Assembly (NCBI GenBank): GCA_030272585.1
Contig: BSYQ01000003.1
Span: 310,001-374,000, forward strand
Reading direction: 5' to 3'
DNA length: 64,000 bases
From: Bryopsis sp. KO-2023
Taxonomy: Eukaryota; Chlorophyta; Ulvophyceae; Bryopsidales; Bryopsidaceae
Shown here: positions 9,908 through 26,269 of the stretch, in pieces
Position numbering within the stretch: position 1 is the first letter of the stretch
Layout of the letters: each line of letters begins with the position of its first letter
Program-made: the position numbers and the translations under genes
Notes under the pieces: model-generated
What the model was told of the DNA's origin: nothing
Database searches by the model: none
What the model saw: the letters and a program-made list of their open reading frames with translations, nothing else

Positions 9908-10759
9908 GCTTGTGGTCCAAAAAAAAGGCTAGAAAATCCAAAGGGAATGATGCCTAAGTTGGGTAGCCTTGGTCTTTTCAAATTCAAATCCAATATTCAA
10001 GAGAGCAAAACCAGGCCCACCAAGAAAAATAACATGTTGAATGGGCGATGGGACTGCATCCCAAGATGGGAAAAAGTTTGGAAATGACTCAGATTTTTTT
10101 TTTTAACATTTTGGTTGAACCATGAAGAAATTGACAGGAGTTGCACAAGAGGGTGTTACACATTCTTGTTTTAACCCATTGATTGGACATTTATTTGTCG
10201 ATTTAACCCATCTTACAGAACGCATTTGCAATGAGGAGTTTCCATCCTTCCAAGATTTTCTTTTTTTTGGGGGGGGGGAGGGGGAAGGGGTAGAACAGGG
10301 AAAATATCTTAGGCAGGAAAATTCACATTGAAAGAGAATTTGCAAATCATTGTAACAAAAAGAAATTGGAGGAAATAGGAAATGATCCATCCCCGTGCGA
10401 TTGATGCCCAGAACAAATTCCAGGAAAACAAATACACGGAGGAGCACTTCCTCCCTACCCCAATACATTTTCCTGCCTTCCACCAAAAGAGATACAAAAA
10501 AGCTGCCAAAAAAAATGAGTTTTGCATGCAAACAATTCAGATAAAAACTGATGCAAGGGAGATGGCCGTCTTTCAAAATTGGCAAGCAGAGATTGCAAAC
10601 TGGCCCCAATCAGCCAGCAACCCCGAAAGCAATCAGGGCATTTTTAACCCCCAAACTAAATCAACCCCAACTTCATCCCTTCACAAACAAAATCACCTCA
10701 AAAACCAGGAAGGACTAGACCCCCTGATAACACCTATCGAAAGACGAAGGCAGACACTT
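9908..10759. other. Intergenic stretch without recognised genes
   Basis: This interval separates the convergent BTB-GRD gene and PPR-SAP gene. It holds homopolymer runs (T run near 10090, G run near 10271) and weak open stretches on both strands without protein-like composition. I see no tRNA, repeat or conserved family fragment. Confidence 0.6.
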
Positions 10760-13700
10760 CTACTCGGATACCCCTTTGTCATTTTTCCCCTCCTCTGAAA
10801 CTTCGGCCACCAGGTCAATTACAGGAGCCTTTGTTTCGGGACTCTTGTCTGGTTTTCCTCCACCATGCAATTTGAAATCGTCGGCATTTTCCTCTTCATC
10901 GTCCTCCTCCAAGTCTGAGGGCTCACTCAACAAAGGTACGACTGGAAGTTGAGGTTCGGGTGATGCAGAAGCTGCAGAGCTCCTGTATGATGATCTCGAA
11001 CGGTCTCCAGCTCTGGATTGTGACAGAATTGTTTTTTAAATATAAGAAAGTATCTGTTTGTTTTCCAGAATGCATCACATCTAGCCCCATCTGGCTATCC
11101 ACTGAACAAATCATTACGAGCAAATGTAGTCATATGGAGTGGTAAGCCAATTATTTTGTTGATGGGCTTCCTTTCTCTTTAATTGTTTATTTTAGCCTGA
11201 AACTGAGTGAACATAACAGAACAAAACATAACAAACGGCGAGACCACTGAAAGACAGAGCCAGCACTTTTTTCCATAAATTTTCTTCATTATTCCCCCCC
11301 CCCCCTCCAAAAACAAAGAAGGGTGGATACACCACGGATTCGGGAGACCTGTCATGAAAGAAAGCTGTTATCCATTTTTCCAAACAAGCGGGATGAAAGA
11401 ATATTTGGATCACCTGTTTTTGAGAACGGCCTCCTCTAATTCAGGGTCGGGTGAAATTCCGACTTCCTCCATTCTTTCGAGAATTTGGAGGGCTGAATCC
11501 GGGTATCCAGTGTCCAGACATATTCTGCACACCATCAACAAATCCATAAATGCAAAACATCTCGACGGCTGCTTTTGAACATGATTCTTTTATTTTTCAT
11601 TTTTGTGCTCCTACCTTGCGCAAGTGGTGAATGCAGCATACACTCTTTCCTTGTACATGGTTTCCCTTTTTCGTTTGGGCACCCTCTTGGACTCCCACAG
11701 CAAGCTGGAGATGGGGCCAGCAGAATAAGCGCCCCCCAAGAGTTTGGTCAAGGCCAGGGCCGATGCAGGGTCTTGCTCGGCAGTCACGGCATTCACCATG
11801 GTGTCGATATCCTCCAGCGTGCACATTTGGCCCAAGCTCCTCACGACTTCGGAAATGTTCACAGCCACCATTGCACCTGTGGTCACCCGAGTCGATCAGA
11901 AATACGATTTGATTAAAAAAACACCGAAAAATAAACAAAAACAGTGAAAAAAAATATCGAAGAAGAAAAAAAACCCAGTGAAGAGAAAAAAACAACCATT
12001 GATGATAAAAGTGAGATAAAAGTGTGAAACAAACAAACAAACAGGAGAGGTTCCAATTCTCTGTGAGACAAATGAAACTGGAAATTGCCAGAACAATATA
12101 TATTCGTGCGTTTTACTCAAAACATCAGAACATAAACAAAAATATCTTCACTCATATTTAGAACTATTTTGTGTGTACACAAAAATTTCGCACGAAAAAG
12201 TTCCTTAACCACCAATATTGCAACATCACACTCAGCAGGTTTGCTTTGGACTATTTCTAGACCATCATTTCACATCCAGGAAAAAAAACCCACAGGCACC
12301 CACTCACCCGACGTTTGATTGCTGAATTTAGTGGTTTCCACTGCGGAATCCAGCTCCAGAGAGTCTTGCCAGACCTCCTTCAATTCCTCGACCTTTCTTA
12401 CGGACAGCGATTCCAGATCATCGACATCAGCCAAGGGATCAATGGGATCATTTTCAACGGAAACCGTGGGATCTTTGTCCTCATCATCGTCACTGTTTGC
12501 CTCGGTGGTGGTTTCTGCCCCTTCTTGGATGAGGGCCCCATCCTCTTCATCTGGCCCCATGGATGACAGTGAATTCTCTGTCTCAGATCCCTCAGCAGTT
12601 TGATCCACGTTTTCATCATCCGCGTCCTCGTTTTCCTCCACGTCTGCCTCTGATGCTTCTGCTTTTGCAATCGATACATTTTCATTATTGCATTCGTTTC
12701 CATTATCAATGCCAAATAATGACACAAAAAAAACAGAAAGAAAGCTTGGTGTTTCACCTCTGTCTGCAGGTCTAAAAAAAACTCTTCTCAATCAGGTTGC
12801 CCCTGTTTTTTTTTGTTATTTTTTGGTTCAAACGGGAAGTTTTAAGTGTGGAGAATTTTATTGAGAAGCTTGAAAACTATTTCAGCTAGCCATTCATTGT
12901 TCCACTTTTCAGACAGATCCTCCCCCCAACAAAAAGGAAAACAGAAAATGAAAACAGAATAAAGAACGAGTACAGGGGCAGCACTTGCCCAATTTGATCT
13001 GTGACATCGACTACTTTGACAAATTTCAATTCGTAGTGATGGGCCCATGTCACTCAAGTAGTCTGTCTACCTGCTAATGCCTCCTCCATTCTGCGTAACA
13101 TATCCTCTTCAGTGATGGTTTTTCGCCTGACCTCCCGGCCTTTCTCAAAAGTAATCAGTTCTGTGACGACGTTTTTCTCAAAGGTCTCGGTCGGCCCCAG
13201 AATATCCATCAACTGCTGTTCTCTGTTTTCCCTTTCCATTTTTACTTTTTGTCGCTTCAAGGATTGCCTCCTTTTGATCTCATCCTTGATGCCCGGCCAT
13301 GCACTCCTAGAAACCTATGAAACCCCCCACACCCAAAAGACAACTTCTCAGCCCGAACAGATTCTACAGTCTTTTCGGATGTTTGCGTGGTGTTTTCTGC
13401 ATGGTTCTTTTCAAAAATGTGCCTATTTTTTTGCTCAAAAATAGTTTTTTTTTGTGTATCTCTTCTTCCTAAACGAATCTTTTTCCACCTTGACTCTTTG
13501 GTATAGATCTGCCCTGAGCCCATCAGTGGGAAGCCCTCTGGCCTCCAATTCTGCTTTCATTTGGGTGACAGATAATCGGCTGGGTGGAACGATTGTACCA
13601 TCTTCATCCACAGCACAATTGCAAAACCCAATCAAAACGTCATCCTCCCCCACTCTGGAAAAATAAAAACACGCACACACACACGAAAGTTGAAATAAAT

Positions 13701-16700
13701 AAGAGGGAAAAGGAAAAAAATAAATAAAAAAATTGGGGGGGTTCAAAATCAAGAAATCACAAAGAAGAATGAATTTGCCAGAAAATTTCGCTTAAAAAAA
13801 TGATCAGATGGAAGGATCGATGCAGGGGAGCATATATTGAAAGAATTTGATTCTACCTTCGCATTCGGTTTCCCATTTCCATGGGTTCTGCAGATGCGTT
13901 TTCAGACACTGCTGCAACCTGAAGCAAGTTTCAAAACAACGCAAAGAAAGGTTCACTTACAAACTATTTGAAACAAAGCATGCATTGGAAAACCAAAAAA
14001 AGGCTTGGGGGAAAACATAAAACGAAATATAAACACTTTAAAATACTCATCTGGCCATGTGGATGTCTATCGTCATTCTTTTCCAAATTTTAATGGATTT
14101 TGTTTTAATTCTGTGTTTTTCCTTCTGGGGTGAGTTTTTTTCCCTTGGTGGAAACCACCCACATAAACATCCTAGATATGTAAATTTTATTCCAGCAGCA
14201 ACTACTCTTCCAAAAAACTGAGAAATTAAAAAAAAAACTGCCGTCTTTCATATCATGCCAAAGCATTTACCTGCAATTTTGATAAGCGGTGAAACAGCCA
14301 ATCAGAAACAAAAGTGTTTCCTTTGGAGTTTGGTTCCATTACTGTTTCAGGCATTCCATAACCATCCAAAGCAATGGATTGCAACACTCGATACAAATCT
14401 ATTGGCAGTCCTTGTCCACTCAACTCCCCTGGAGCAAAAACAAAACACAGAAAAGGGCTTAAAAAGGGAGTGAAACACACAAACACACACAAATGTAAAA
14501 GTCCTATCGTTTAACTATTTAATTAATTTCAACAGCAAATGGGCTGCACGATGCCTACAGATCTCATTCGAGGAAAACAAAGGTGAAAATCTGTTCGTTC
14601 AACGGCTTTGATCGTGTGTTTCATTCTCTCTTTACACAAAATAAGGGGAAAAGTAGCAATACAAAAAACTGCCCAAAAACAGGAACAGCTTATATCTAAC
14701 CCAGCTAAACAATATGGACGAGGAGCAATACTGTGGCTTTCAAGATGAACTACAAAACTACACAGACAAAAGACACCACCTGATGGAAAAAAAGAAACGA
14801 AACACACACACACTTGGTTGGAACTCCTTGAGCGAGATATGGCCGGCTTGCCCAAATCACTCTGTTGTAAGAATTGCTCCGGACACACACAGACATGCAT
14901 CTTATTTATATATATCTGAGTACATTAATGCATTAATCAGTGGTTCTCACAGAGTAAATCAGGAAGTAGATAGTACACTAATTCTTCTCGAGCCGCCCCC
15001 GTTGCTTGTCCCACATTGTTGTCCAAGAAGATCTTGGTGGTTTCTCGAATTTTCCCCATCCTCAGTTGGGCCCTCAGCAAAAACGTCATGCTCATCGCGC
15101 TCGGCTTGAATTTGTTACTCAGTTGCATCCAGTATTTCATGAAAGTTCCAGATTCGTCGATATCCTCTGTTAAAAAAGCCCACAAACAAAAACAGGGGAA
15201 AGGGGATCTTAGTCATAAAAATAACAATAAAATCCAGTGCAACCACATAAATGATAAATCATCAGAATGTGAATTCAAAAGTGGAGTCGTTGCACTCCTG
15301 AAGCTCCACACTGAACCACTTTTCAATATACCGAGCAACTCACCATCCCAACTCTTCAACTGAGCCCTGAGCAAGGCATTGTAACTGGCCAAATTCGGCT
15401 CATCGATCAGCTCATACAGCTTTTGGAATTCCTCGAAATTCGCATCCGGATCCTTGGACACCATTTCCAGCAAGGGGTTCACATGGCCAGTCTCAATCTT
15501 CACCCCCGACTCAATCACTTCATCCAGCAGCTCAAACATCCAGGCTTTCCTACCGATGGCACCGTATTCTTTCATCAAAGCTGCATACAGATTGCTGTCT
15601 GGAAACCACTTGTGGTCTTTCCCCATTTCCAGATGGAGCATGGCGGCTTCTAGATCTTTGGTGTCCAGCAGGGATCGGACCATCATCAGCCAGCCTTGCC
15701 TTCCGTCGGCCCCAGCTCTCTTCATGGATGCCAGAATGGCCTCGGCTGTTTTCACATTTCCGTCTTTGACGAAAGCGTGGATGAGAACTAGGTAGCTTTC
15801 CGTTATGGGCATCACACCTGTTGTTGGAAAAATAGTGGCAAAAAAGAGTGAGAATTTCTAAAAGCGCAAATCTGGAGAATTAGGAAATAAAATCAGATTT
15901 TTTTTTTATCAGTTATTCTATTTTATTAAATGCTTTTTTTTTGGGGGGGGGGGGGGAGGGGGCAGAGGAAACAGACAAGACATGGAAAGTCAATTTGGCG
16001 TCTTAATTCTTGAAACTCGGTGTAGGATAAAAAAACAAAGAGAGGACAAAATCTATATGAAAATTTTATTGATAGGAATCCACTGGACAAAAAATATGAA
16101 AGGCAATTCACAAATAAAAAAAATTCTAATCATACCAACACAAAAAACAAGTTTTCACAACAGCAGCCCCACCCAGACAAGATATTCCAAAAATAAGCGT
16201 GTTAGTAAACCCCAAACATACCAGCATTGTGAGCCCTTCGAATGGCTTGCAAGGCCCCATTTGAATCCCCCGCTTTTACGTAAGCAAATATCACTCCATG
16301 ATAAGCCCTTGGCCCAGGCATGATTCCATCGGCAAACATATCTTGGATAACAGCCTCCGCCGACTCAGGCTTTCCTTTCTTTGCAGCCGCAAATAATCGC
16401 CTACCAATTGCAATATCATGCTAAATTTATCGAAAGAATTTGAACAAAAAAAAAAGATGAAAAAGGAAAAAAACAAAAAAAAGAGAAAGGATGGAGGATA
16501 GTTGCATAGATTTATATCATCAGAATATACGGTGGGCTAATTTTTCTCATAGTATTGTCAAATCAGGGAAATCAAAAACCAAATAGAGACACAGAGAACC
16601 TTCATTTAAGAAAAGAAAAGGGGGGGGGGTATTTTTCTTGACTTATGAGAGAGTTTTACACACAGGGCGGGGAAAGTTAAAAAAAAAACAAAAAAAAAAA

Positions 16701-18414
16701 CATCAGAGCAAAGAGTCGAAACAGACCAAAAAAAAGATTCGGAGCTACTGAATAATTTTTAATGGTCAATCTGGCCCCATTTTTTGCGTTTCCCTGTTGT
16801 CTTGGTTACGTTTTGTTTTTTAAATTACTATGGAAATAAGAAGTCAATATTCTCATCAGAAATTCTGCAAGTTGAAAAGAAAATGTAATATTAATGATGA
16901 TAATAATATCCTTGTGTGTAATAAAACTACTACCTGTGCGCCTGAGCCCTTTCCTCGTCTTCCTCTTGGATTGGCTCCGTAGCAACGGCTTCTTGATATT
17001 GTTTGAGTTCAGCAACCGATTTCGGAGAACCTTTTGCAGGCAATGCTTGTTTCGTTTTTTTTTGTTTCATCCCAATTGCTTCGGTGGCATCCTCGACATC
17101 CTTTTCCTCCTTCAATTTTTTTTCTGAATAAACAGACCACAATAATAATTTCAGCCTATCTTGGCGAAGGGTTCATCTCTCAAATTCGAAAAAAGCAATA
17201 CTCTGAAAGTAGAAGAAAAAATGCTTCAAAATTTGGGGAGGTGGATTTTTTGTTTTTTTGCAACTAGAATACCTGCACTTACGAGAAAGAGACAGAACAA
17301 AACTGCCAATTTCCACCATCTTTCTTTAACTTTTCTTTTAAAAAAGCCACAAACAAAAATATCAAGAATCTAAGCAATCATAAAAAAAAACTAGCATTTC
17401 GTTCCGTCTTGTCTCATTTTTCCAGAGAGCATTATTATCAACCATTGCCAGAACATCATATTATTAGTCATACCGGCATCATTGACGAAGTCCAGCCCTT
17501 TCTGGAGGCCCTCTAAACCCTTGTCCAGAGCACCTGTCCATTAAAACACAAAAAACTTGAGCAAAAAGCTGAAATTTACCAAATAGAACTTTTTTATAAA
17601 TTATATTCAAAATATTATTTTGTTATCAATCAAACTACATCAAAGCAAGTTTCGATACGCAACTCAAGAAGCAACCAGTGCTTCTTGATCACGATATACC
17701 AGAGGGCGGCTAACAAAAGGTCACCAAAACTAAACGATCAATTCAGTCTTTTGACCTTTATCTGGTGTAACCCTTTGAAAAGATATTCTTAAAGAGTGCA
17801 ACTTTTTTTTATCACTAAAGTAACTCGGACGCTTTGGTCAGTCACTTGTGGATTTCGAGTCTGCACATAAAAGTTTGGAACTAAAAATGCAACTCTTTCT
17901 AAGAAATTGCTGAAAGATCCTATATCTTTTGAGACCAATACAAACTATTCTGGGCTGTGGAACCTTTTCGGTTGATGCCACCTTTTGCAAGCAGTCTGTT
18001 TTTCCCTTTTTTTTATGTTATTTTACTGCTAAAAAGATTTCGATCAGAAAACGATTTGTCTGTGAAAGTTTCAAGGAAAGATTATGTGTTACTTGTTCAA
18101 CTATTTTTTTTTCCAATGGCCCACCTGTCTTGGATTAGCAGTTTTCCTTCAGTTTTTTTTTTTCTAGGTCTTCGAAAAAAATACAGGGTGCAGAGACAAC
18201 CCTTGAAAATATCCACACGATTCCCTTGTTCACCTTGTTCAGTTGTGTCTGCAGTTTTGTCCAATTTCGCCTTCACGAGACAGGGCGACGCCGGAGCGCG
18301 TCGCGCTATTCTCCTCACATTTCTTCCTCCGAAAAGCGCACCGCCACACCGATTCCGAAACAATACTCGCCTGCTGCTGGTGCAAGGGGAAAATCGACAA
18401 TTGCAGGTTTCCAT
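10760..18414 (-). CDS. PPR-SAP protein, resembling plastid PAP1/pTAC3
   Basis: At least 14 exons. Joins worked out: 18234-18414, 17474-17533, 16934-17123, then 16222-16420, 15344-15817, 14951-15166, 14271-14428, 13857-13918, 13489-13654, 13314 to about 13054, an acidic exon ending at 12308, 11615-11876, 11414-11524 and 10760-11012. The joins 16934 to 16420 and 13054 to 12660 are unresolved. The leader (METCNCRFSPCTSSRRVLF and following arginine-, serine- and alanine-rich residues) looks like an organelle transit peptide. Next come pentatricopeptide repeats (GRRLFAAAKKGKPESAEAVI, NLYAALMKEYGAIGRKAWMF, ASYNALLRAQL). Then a SAP nucleic-acid-binding motif (SRLSVTQMKAELEARGLPTD), a basic segment and a long acidic tail. 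PPR plus SAP is the layout of PAP1/pTAC3, a subunit associated with the plastid-encoded RNA polymerase; that assignment is inference. Confidence 0.75.
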
Positions 18415-18638
18415 TCGCAAACGGCAATCCCCACAAGAAGCGTGTATTTCCCGACGAGTCCTGAGCGATGAGACTGAAATGGAGGCACCTGGAAAAAATG
18501 TTCAAAATCGCCTAAAACGTCATCGAATGCCTTGTCGCACTTTTTGTACTCAACAACATACACCAAACAGTAGATTAGGTAGATAGTGATTCCAGAAGCG
18601 TGGCGGCTGTCCTCCTCTTCCTTCATCAACTCGGAATC
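18415..18638. promoter_or_regulatory. Divergent promoter region between PPR-SAP and SDR genes
   Basis: Only 224 bp separate the start codons of two divergently transcribed genes, so both promoters and 5' untranslated regions must lie here or overlap the first exons. I see no TATA box that stands out. The call rests on position alone. Confidence 0.5.
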
Positions 18639-21387
18639 ATGGCGGATGCGCGGTTTGGTCTTCCTGATCGCTGCTGCTTGGTGACAGGGGGCACGAAGGG
18701 AATAGGGAAAGAAGTGGTCGAAGAGCTGGGTGGCTTGGGCGCGAAGGTGATCGAATACATAAAACATCGGGTCCTCGCACGTAGGTTCGCGCCAAAACGG
18801 TCCAGGGAGAGAGATCTTTTCGCGCCCAAACTACAGGTCGCGGTTTCAGGCTTTATTTCGAAGATGCGTTGACGCCTTTTCGGCGCTCTTCCTGTCGCAG
18901 GTGTTCACCTGCGCTCGGACCGAAAAAGATCTGACGGAAGTTCTGGAGAGGTGGAGGTCGTCAGGGTTAGACGTTCAGGTAGAGAGAACCGGCTGCGTTG
19001 AATTCTTGGGCCGTGGATAATATCGTTTAGTGCATAATGCATGATGTTGATCGGCAGGGATGCATCGCTGACGTTTCTGATGAAGAAAGTCGTCAAAATC
19101 TGATGGAGAAGGTACTGATCGGGAAAAAAAATTCCAGCAGGCATTCGATTTTGAGGGAAGAGATTCACATTGTTGATTTTTTTTTCCTTTTTTAAAAGGA
19201 ATGCTTTCGGAATTGCCAACAGACATGTTCCTCTTCTCCCAAAACAAATGGCCAAACAGAAAAAAGACAAAGGAAAAAACAGTCAATAATGCATTTTTAA
19301 ATAAGATTTAAAAAAAGAAAAAAATGTATTTATACATAGATGCATCAAGGAACGGGGGAAGAAATAAGTGTACACTTTACATAGAGTCAATTAGATAGTT
19401 GTGAAAGAAACAAAAGCTCTTTTTTCTTTCTTGATGTGCGGTCCGATATAGCAATTGTTTTGGGGGAATTTTCTGAAGGTTTGAAAATTTTAAATTCTTA
19501 ACTGGACCTTCTCAATGTTTTGTTTGCAACAGGTGAAATCCGCGTTTGATGGAAGGCTGGATATTTTGGGTGGGTCCAACTTATATACAGTCTTTCTTGG
19601 ACATTCCAACTGTCTTACAATTGGAAGATAATTTCGCTGATATATATATATATTATAATTTTTTTGTGAATTTCCTTTGCATTCTGCTGAATCACCCCTA
19701 AAAGCTTCATCGTTTCATGTGCCAATTTCTTTTTCCTTTTGTTTTTGATTTCAGTCAACAACGTTGGATATAACATTCGAAAGACAACATTGGAGTATAC
19801 ATCCGAGGCAAGTGCTGGCGAAAAATCAATTTTCCAAAACAAAAAAACGCACGCAAGGGAAACCACCACTTTTCTTTTATTTCGGTTCCAGTGTTGGGGT
19901 GAAATGCCCGGGTGAATGGGTGCTATTGAACCACAACCAGCTGAGTAATTATCTAGAGTGCAGTTCAGAAGGGCTACATCTGATTCTTGGGATCCTGCCT
20001 TTTGATTCTGCCTTTCACGAGTGTCGTTTTTCTTTTTTTTTTCAGGATTTTGATGCGCTGATGTCCACCAATATCAAATCGGCCTTTGCCTTGTGCCAGG
20101 TGCGCGCGTCTTGAAATGAATTCTATTCATCGACACTACAACAAAAAAAAAGAGCCATACTTCTCCGCACTTTGCTGTTGAAATGCATCCGTCTCGCGGT
20201 CCAAAAATATGACCAAAATGAAATCAATCGAATGGACTGTGCCCTGTTGGTAAAGAAGATTTCACCGCAGAGAAGGGATGGGTGAGTTTTTTCTTTTTGA
20301 ATGTGTTTTCTCAAGAGTGAGAAGCCTTACTCATTCGCTGTGCAGATGAGAGACAGGACGGATCTTTCAATAGTTTCAGTAAAGTGTTAAAACTTTTTTG
20401 GGGGGGTTGGTTTGGGGTGAAAAACAGCTGTGCCATCCCATGCTGAAGCTGAGTGAACATGCTTCCATTGTTTTCTTATCCTCTGCGGTGGCTGCCGCAA
20501 GGGCCTCCAACACTGGAGTTCTTTACTCAATGTCCAAAGCAGCAATGAATCAAATTACGAAAAATCTGGCATGCGAATGGGCGAAGGATGGAATTCGAGT
20601 GAACGCTGTGTCACCATGGTACATCAAAACTGAATTAGCAAATCAGGTAGGCCATGGTTTTTTGGGTTTTTCTTTGCCTCACCCTGCGCATTAAATTTGT
20701 CGACTTTCACTTTTAATTAGTCGTTTTCCCTGGGTTTTTTGGTTTTTATATATTTTTTTAAATCTGGGATGCACTGTATTGTTGAAAGATGAGTTCAAAT
20801 GGCCGAAGGTTGTTTACTGGATTTCTTTTTTCTTTGTCTTTGTTCAATTGCGTATAAACACTGACCTGTTTGTTCCGGGTCCCCCCCTCCCCCTTGAAAA
20901 AATTTTAAAAAATAAATAACAAATAAAAAGAAAGAAAGAAACGACACTGTGGGGAATGTATGTAAAACAAGCATTCATTGAACAATATGAGGAATGTGTA
21001 GCATTGTTGTTGAATAGGTTTTGAGCAAGCCGGGGTACTCAGAAAGTGTCTGCAAGGAAACACCAATGAACCGTGTCGGAGAACCTAATGAGATTTCTGG
21101 TAAGCCCCAGTTCAATCTTTTGTTTGACAGATCAACATCGATTTCCACCGCCTGGCCTCCCTTCTTTCTCTCTATCCATCATGAGTTTTGTTTCTCAATT
21201 GCACATACCAAAAGCGTGAAAATGCCATTCTTGTCCATTTTTTGCAAGAACTCTGGCCCAATAGTTTTTTCTGTTTTCTTGTGACGCAGGTGTGGTGGCA
21301 TTTTTTTGTTCCAAAGCTGCAACTTTTATCACTGGACAGAATCTAAACGTCGATGGGGGCTACTCAGTCAGAGGTCTTAACTATTAA
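18639..21387 (+). CDS. Tropinone-reductase-like short-chain dehydrogenase
   Basis: Nine exons join with conserved phase: 18639-18746, 18901-18978, 19058-19111, 19533-19569, 19755-19807, 20046-20099, 20428-20646, 21018-21099, 21290-21387. They give 260 residues, the usual length of classical SDR enzymes. The N-terminus has the NAD(P)-binding motif TGGTKGIGKE. NNVG follows in the middle, then the catalytic serine in SIVFLSS and the YSMSK motif (YxxxK). The C-terminus has GQNLNVDGGYSV, as in plant tropinone-reductase-like SDRs. Family members reduce ketones with NADPH; the substrate cannot be told here. The fifth intron (19808-20045) has a GC donor, GAG|GCAAGT. The protein carries no targeting leader and is probably cytosolic. 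Confidence 0.9.
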
Positions 21388-22165
21388 ATGGGTCATCAAC
21401 GAGATAAGGGCAGTCTGAAGCAACACAGTGTGTTTCAGATTGGCTTGTGGAGGGATTTCTCGGATCTATCCAAACAGTGTAGATATAAGGATCTTTTGCC
21501 TTCTCTAGTGTCAAAATTTCTGGGGGTGCTTTTTGCTTCTTGTTGTCGTCTCATTTAATTTTTTCTCAACCATTTTCTTGACTTGCAAAACTTTTCTTTT
21601 CGCCCTCGTCACTTCTTGTGGTCAAATCCAAGGGCCCAAACAACCATTCTGTCATTTTGTTAAACCCAGGACAGGGCACGAAATCTTTAGCCTGGGTGTT
21701 GAACTGCTTGTACAACCTTGCAGAACGACCACAATTCTGATTGAGACAATTCTTCTAATAATACTGGGAGAACTCCTGCGAGAGAGGTCAAGATGGGTGC
21801 AATTTTGAACGCATTTCAGAGCATCAAAGGATTGGGTTGTCAGCACATTACAAATACAAGTGCTTCCTACCCAAGTGTACTCAAAGTCCAGAAACCTGCC
21901 GATGGACCAAAGTGTTGAAGAACTCTTTCCATACCAAAGAATCCCCCCTGTTTAACCCTTCCTTTTTCTACCCATGCAGTTTTTTTTGGTTTCCCACTAT
22001 GTGTATATTTTTGCAAATTCCCACCAGAGATGTATTTTCTTTTCCAAATTGGAAACAAGTCCTGAAGTAAAAATGACTGAGAAAAAAAACGCTGGAGCAC
22101 CAAAAATAGTACCAATGTAATATATATAATTGCTTTCCTGTCCATACTACATCCATTCTTCTTTC
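21388..22165. other. Intergenic stretch between convergent genes
   Basis: This interval lies between the 3' end of the SDR gene and the 3' end of the GH32 gene. It contains T-rich stretches and no open frame with protein-like composition. It presumably holds the two 3' untranslated regions. Confidence 0.6.
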
Positions 22166-25298
<3,133 letters not shown>

Positions 25299-26269
25299 CT
25301 ATGTATCCTCCACTTCTGAACGCGTGCGATTGTCTCGATAGTGGCGCTCCAGTTCTGATCGAACGTTGTTTGCTGGAGAGGGATCGCCTTGGAACGAGCT
25401 GTGTTCGTGTGGTCAAATTTGATTCGATCCAAAAAATGTGAAAGAACTCTTCTTATGTGTTGAACACGTAGGTATTCGTGCACAGTGTCCAGGGAAGAGG
25501 TTCCCTCACCCTTGGTAATCACAGAAACGAAATGACCATTCCTCAGTTTAGTTTAACAGTTCCAAACGATGTGCGGACAACTGCCCATTCAACCTGTGTC
25601 AGTCATTCAGAAAAAAAAACTTGGTACACTGTGGTGGGACATGTTATTTCCCCCTCTGGTGTACTTCTGTGTTCGTTCGTCTGAAATGTCTTTGCTCCGT
25701 GCATGATCAACAAAAATACATTCTGCATGATGCCCACCCAAGGTTCAGCGCCAGAACTCAACATTTGAAAGTGATAGAGTATAAAATTGACACCAAAGAA
25801 TCCATTCACAAAACTGACCCATCCTTACAGAATTGTGTGTTGAAAAATCACAGAAATGTGAACCCCCCTCCTATTTTTCCCATCAAAATGCATTACATCA
25901 AGACTGAGACCCCCATGGAACCCATCCATTGTGGAAACGAGTGACATGGCCCCTCGATGCCTTCCTTGCAAGTGGCTCCCCCCCCCCGCATTCCAGCGTT
26001 GCAAACAAAAAAAAAGCAAACATCACAACCACAAAAACATAATTTTTTTTCTTGATATTACAGTGCCCCTCCAGCGGCCTTCCCACCCCCAAAAGCCTGC
26101 CTTCTAGAAAATAGATTTCCAGTTTTCTTTTAAAGCCAGAATTCTACGTCTGTTTTGCATTTGAGATTCCCTGCCATTGACAGAAAATCCATGACCCTTT
26201 CCCCCTTTCCAAATAAAAGAAGACTAAATCAAGGCGCATCTAGTGTACAATGAGCTGCTGATCCCTGGC
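25299..26269. other. Region between GH32 and ATG3; possible upstream GH32 exon or 3' UTR
   Basis: Both neighbouring genes run on the minus strand, so this holds the GH32 promoter and 5' sequences and the ATG3 3' untranslated region. Open stretches on the minus strand at 25299-25520 have no recognisable domain and no convincing signal peptide. I see no other gene. Confidence 0.5.

Noticed and set aside
17957-18586. Plus-strand open frame of 209 codons
   Set aside because: It lies opposite the first exon of the PPR-SAP gene, whose transit-peptide-like leader and in-phase junctions are far more convincing.
25299-25522. Minus-strand open frame as a possible extra N-terminal GH32 exon
   Set aside because: The frame that leads into WMNDPNG meets a stop just above 25298, and the other frames have no family likeness or signal peptide.
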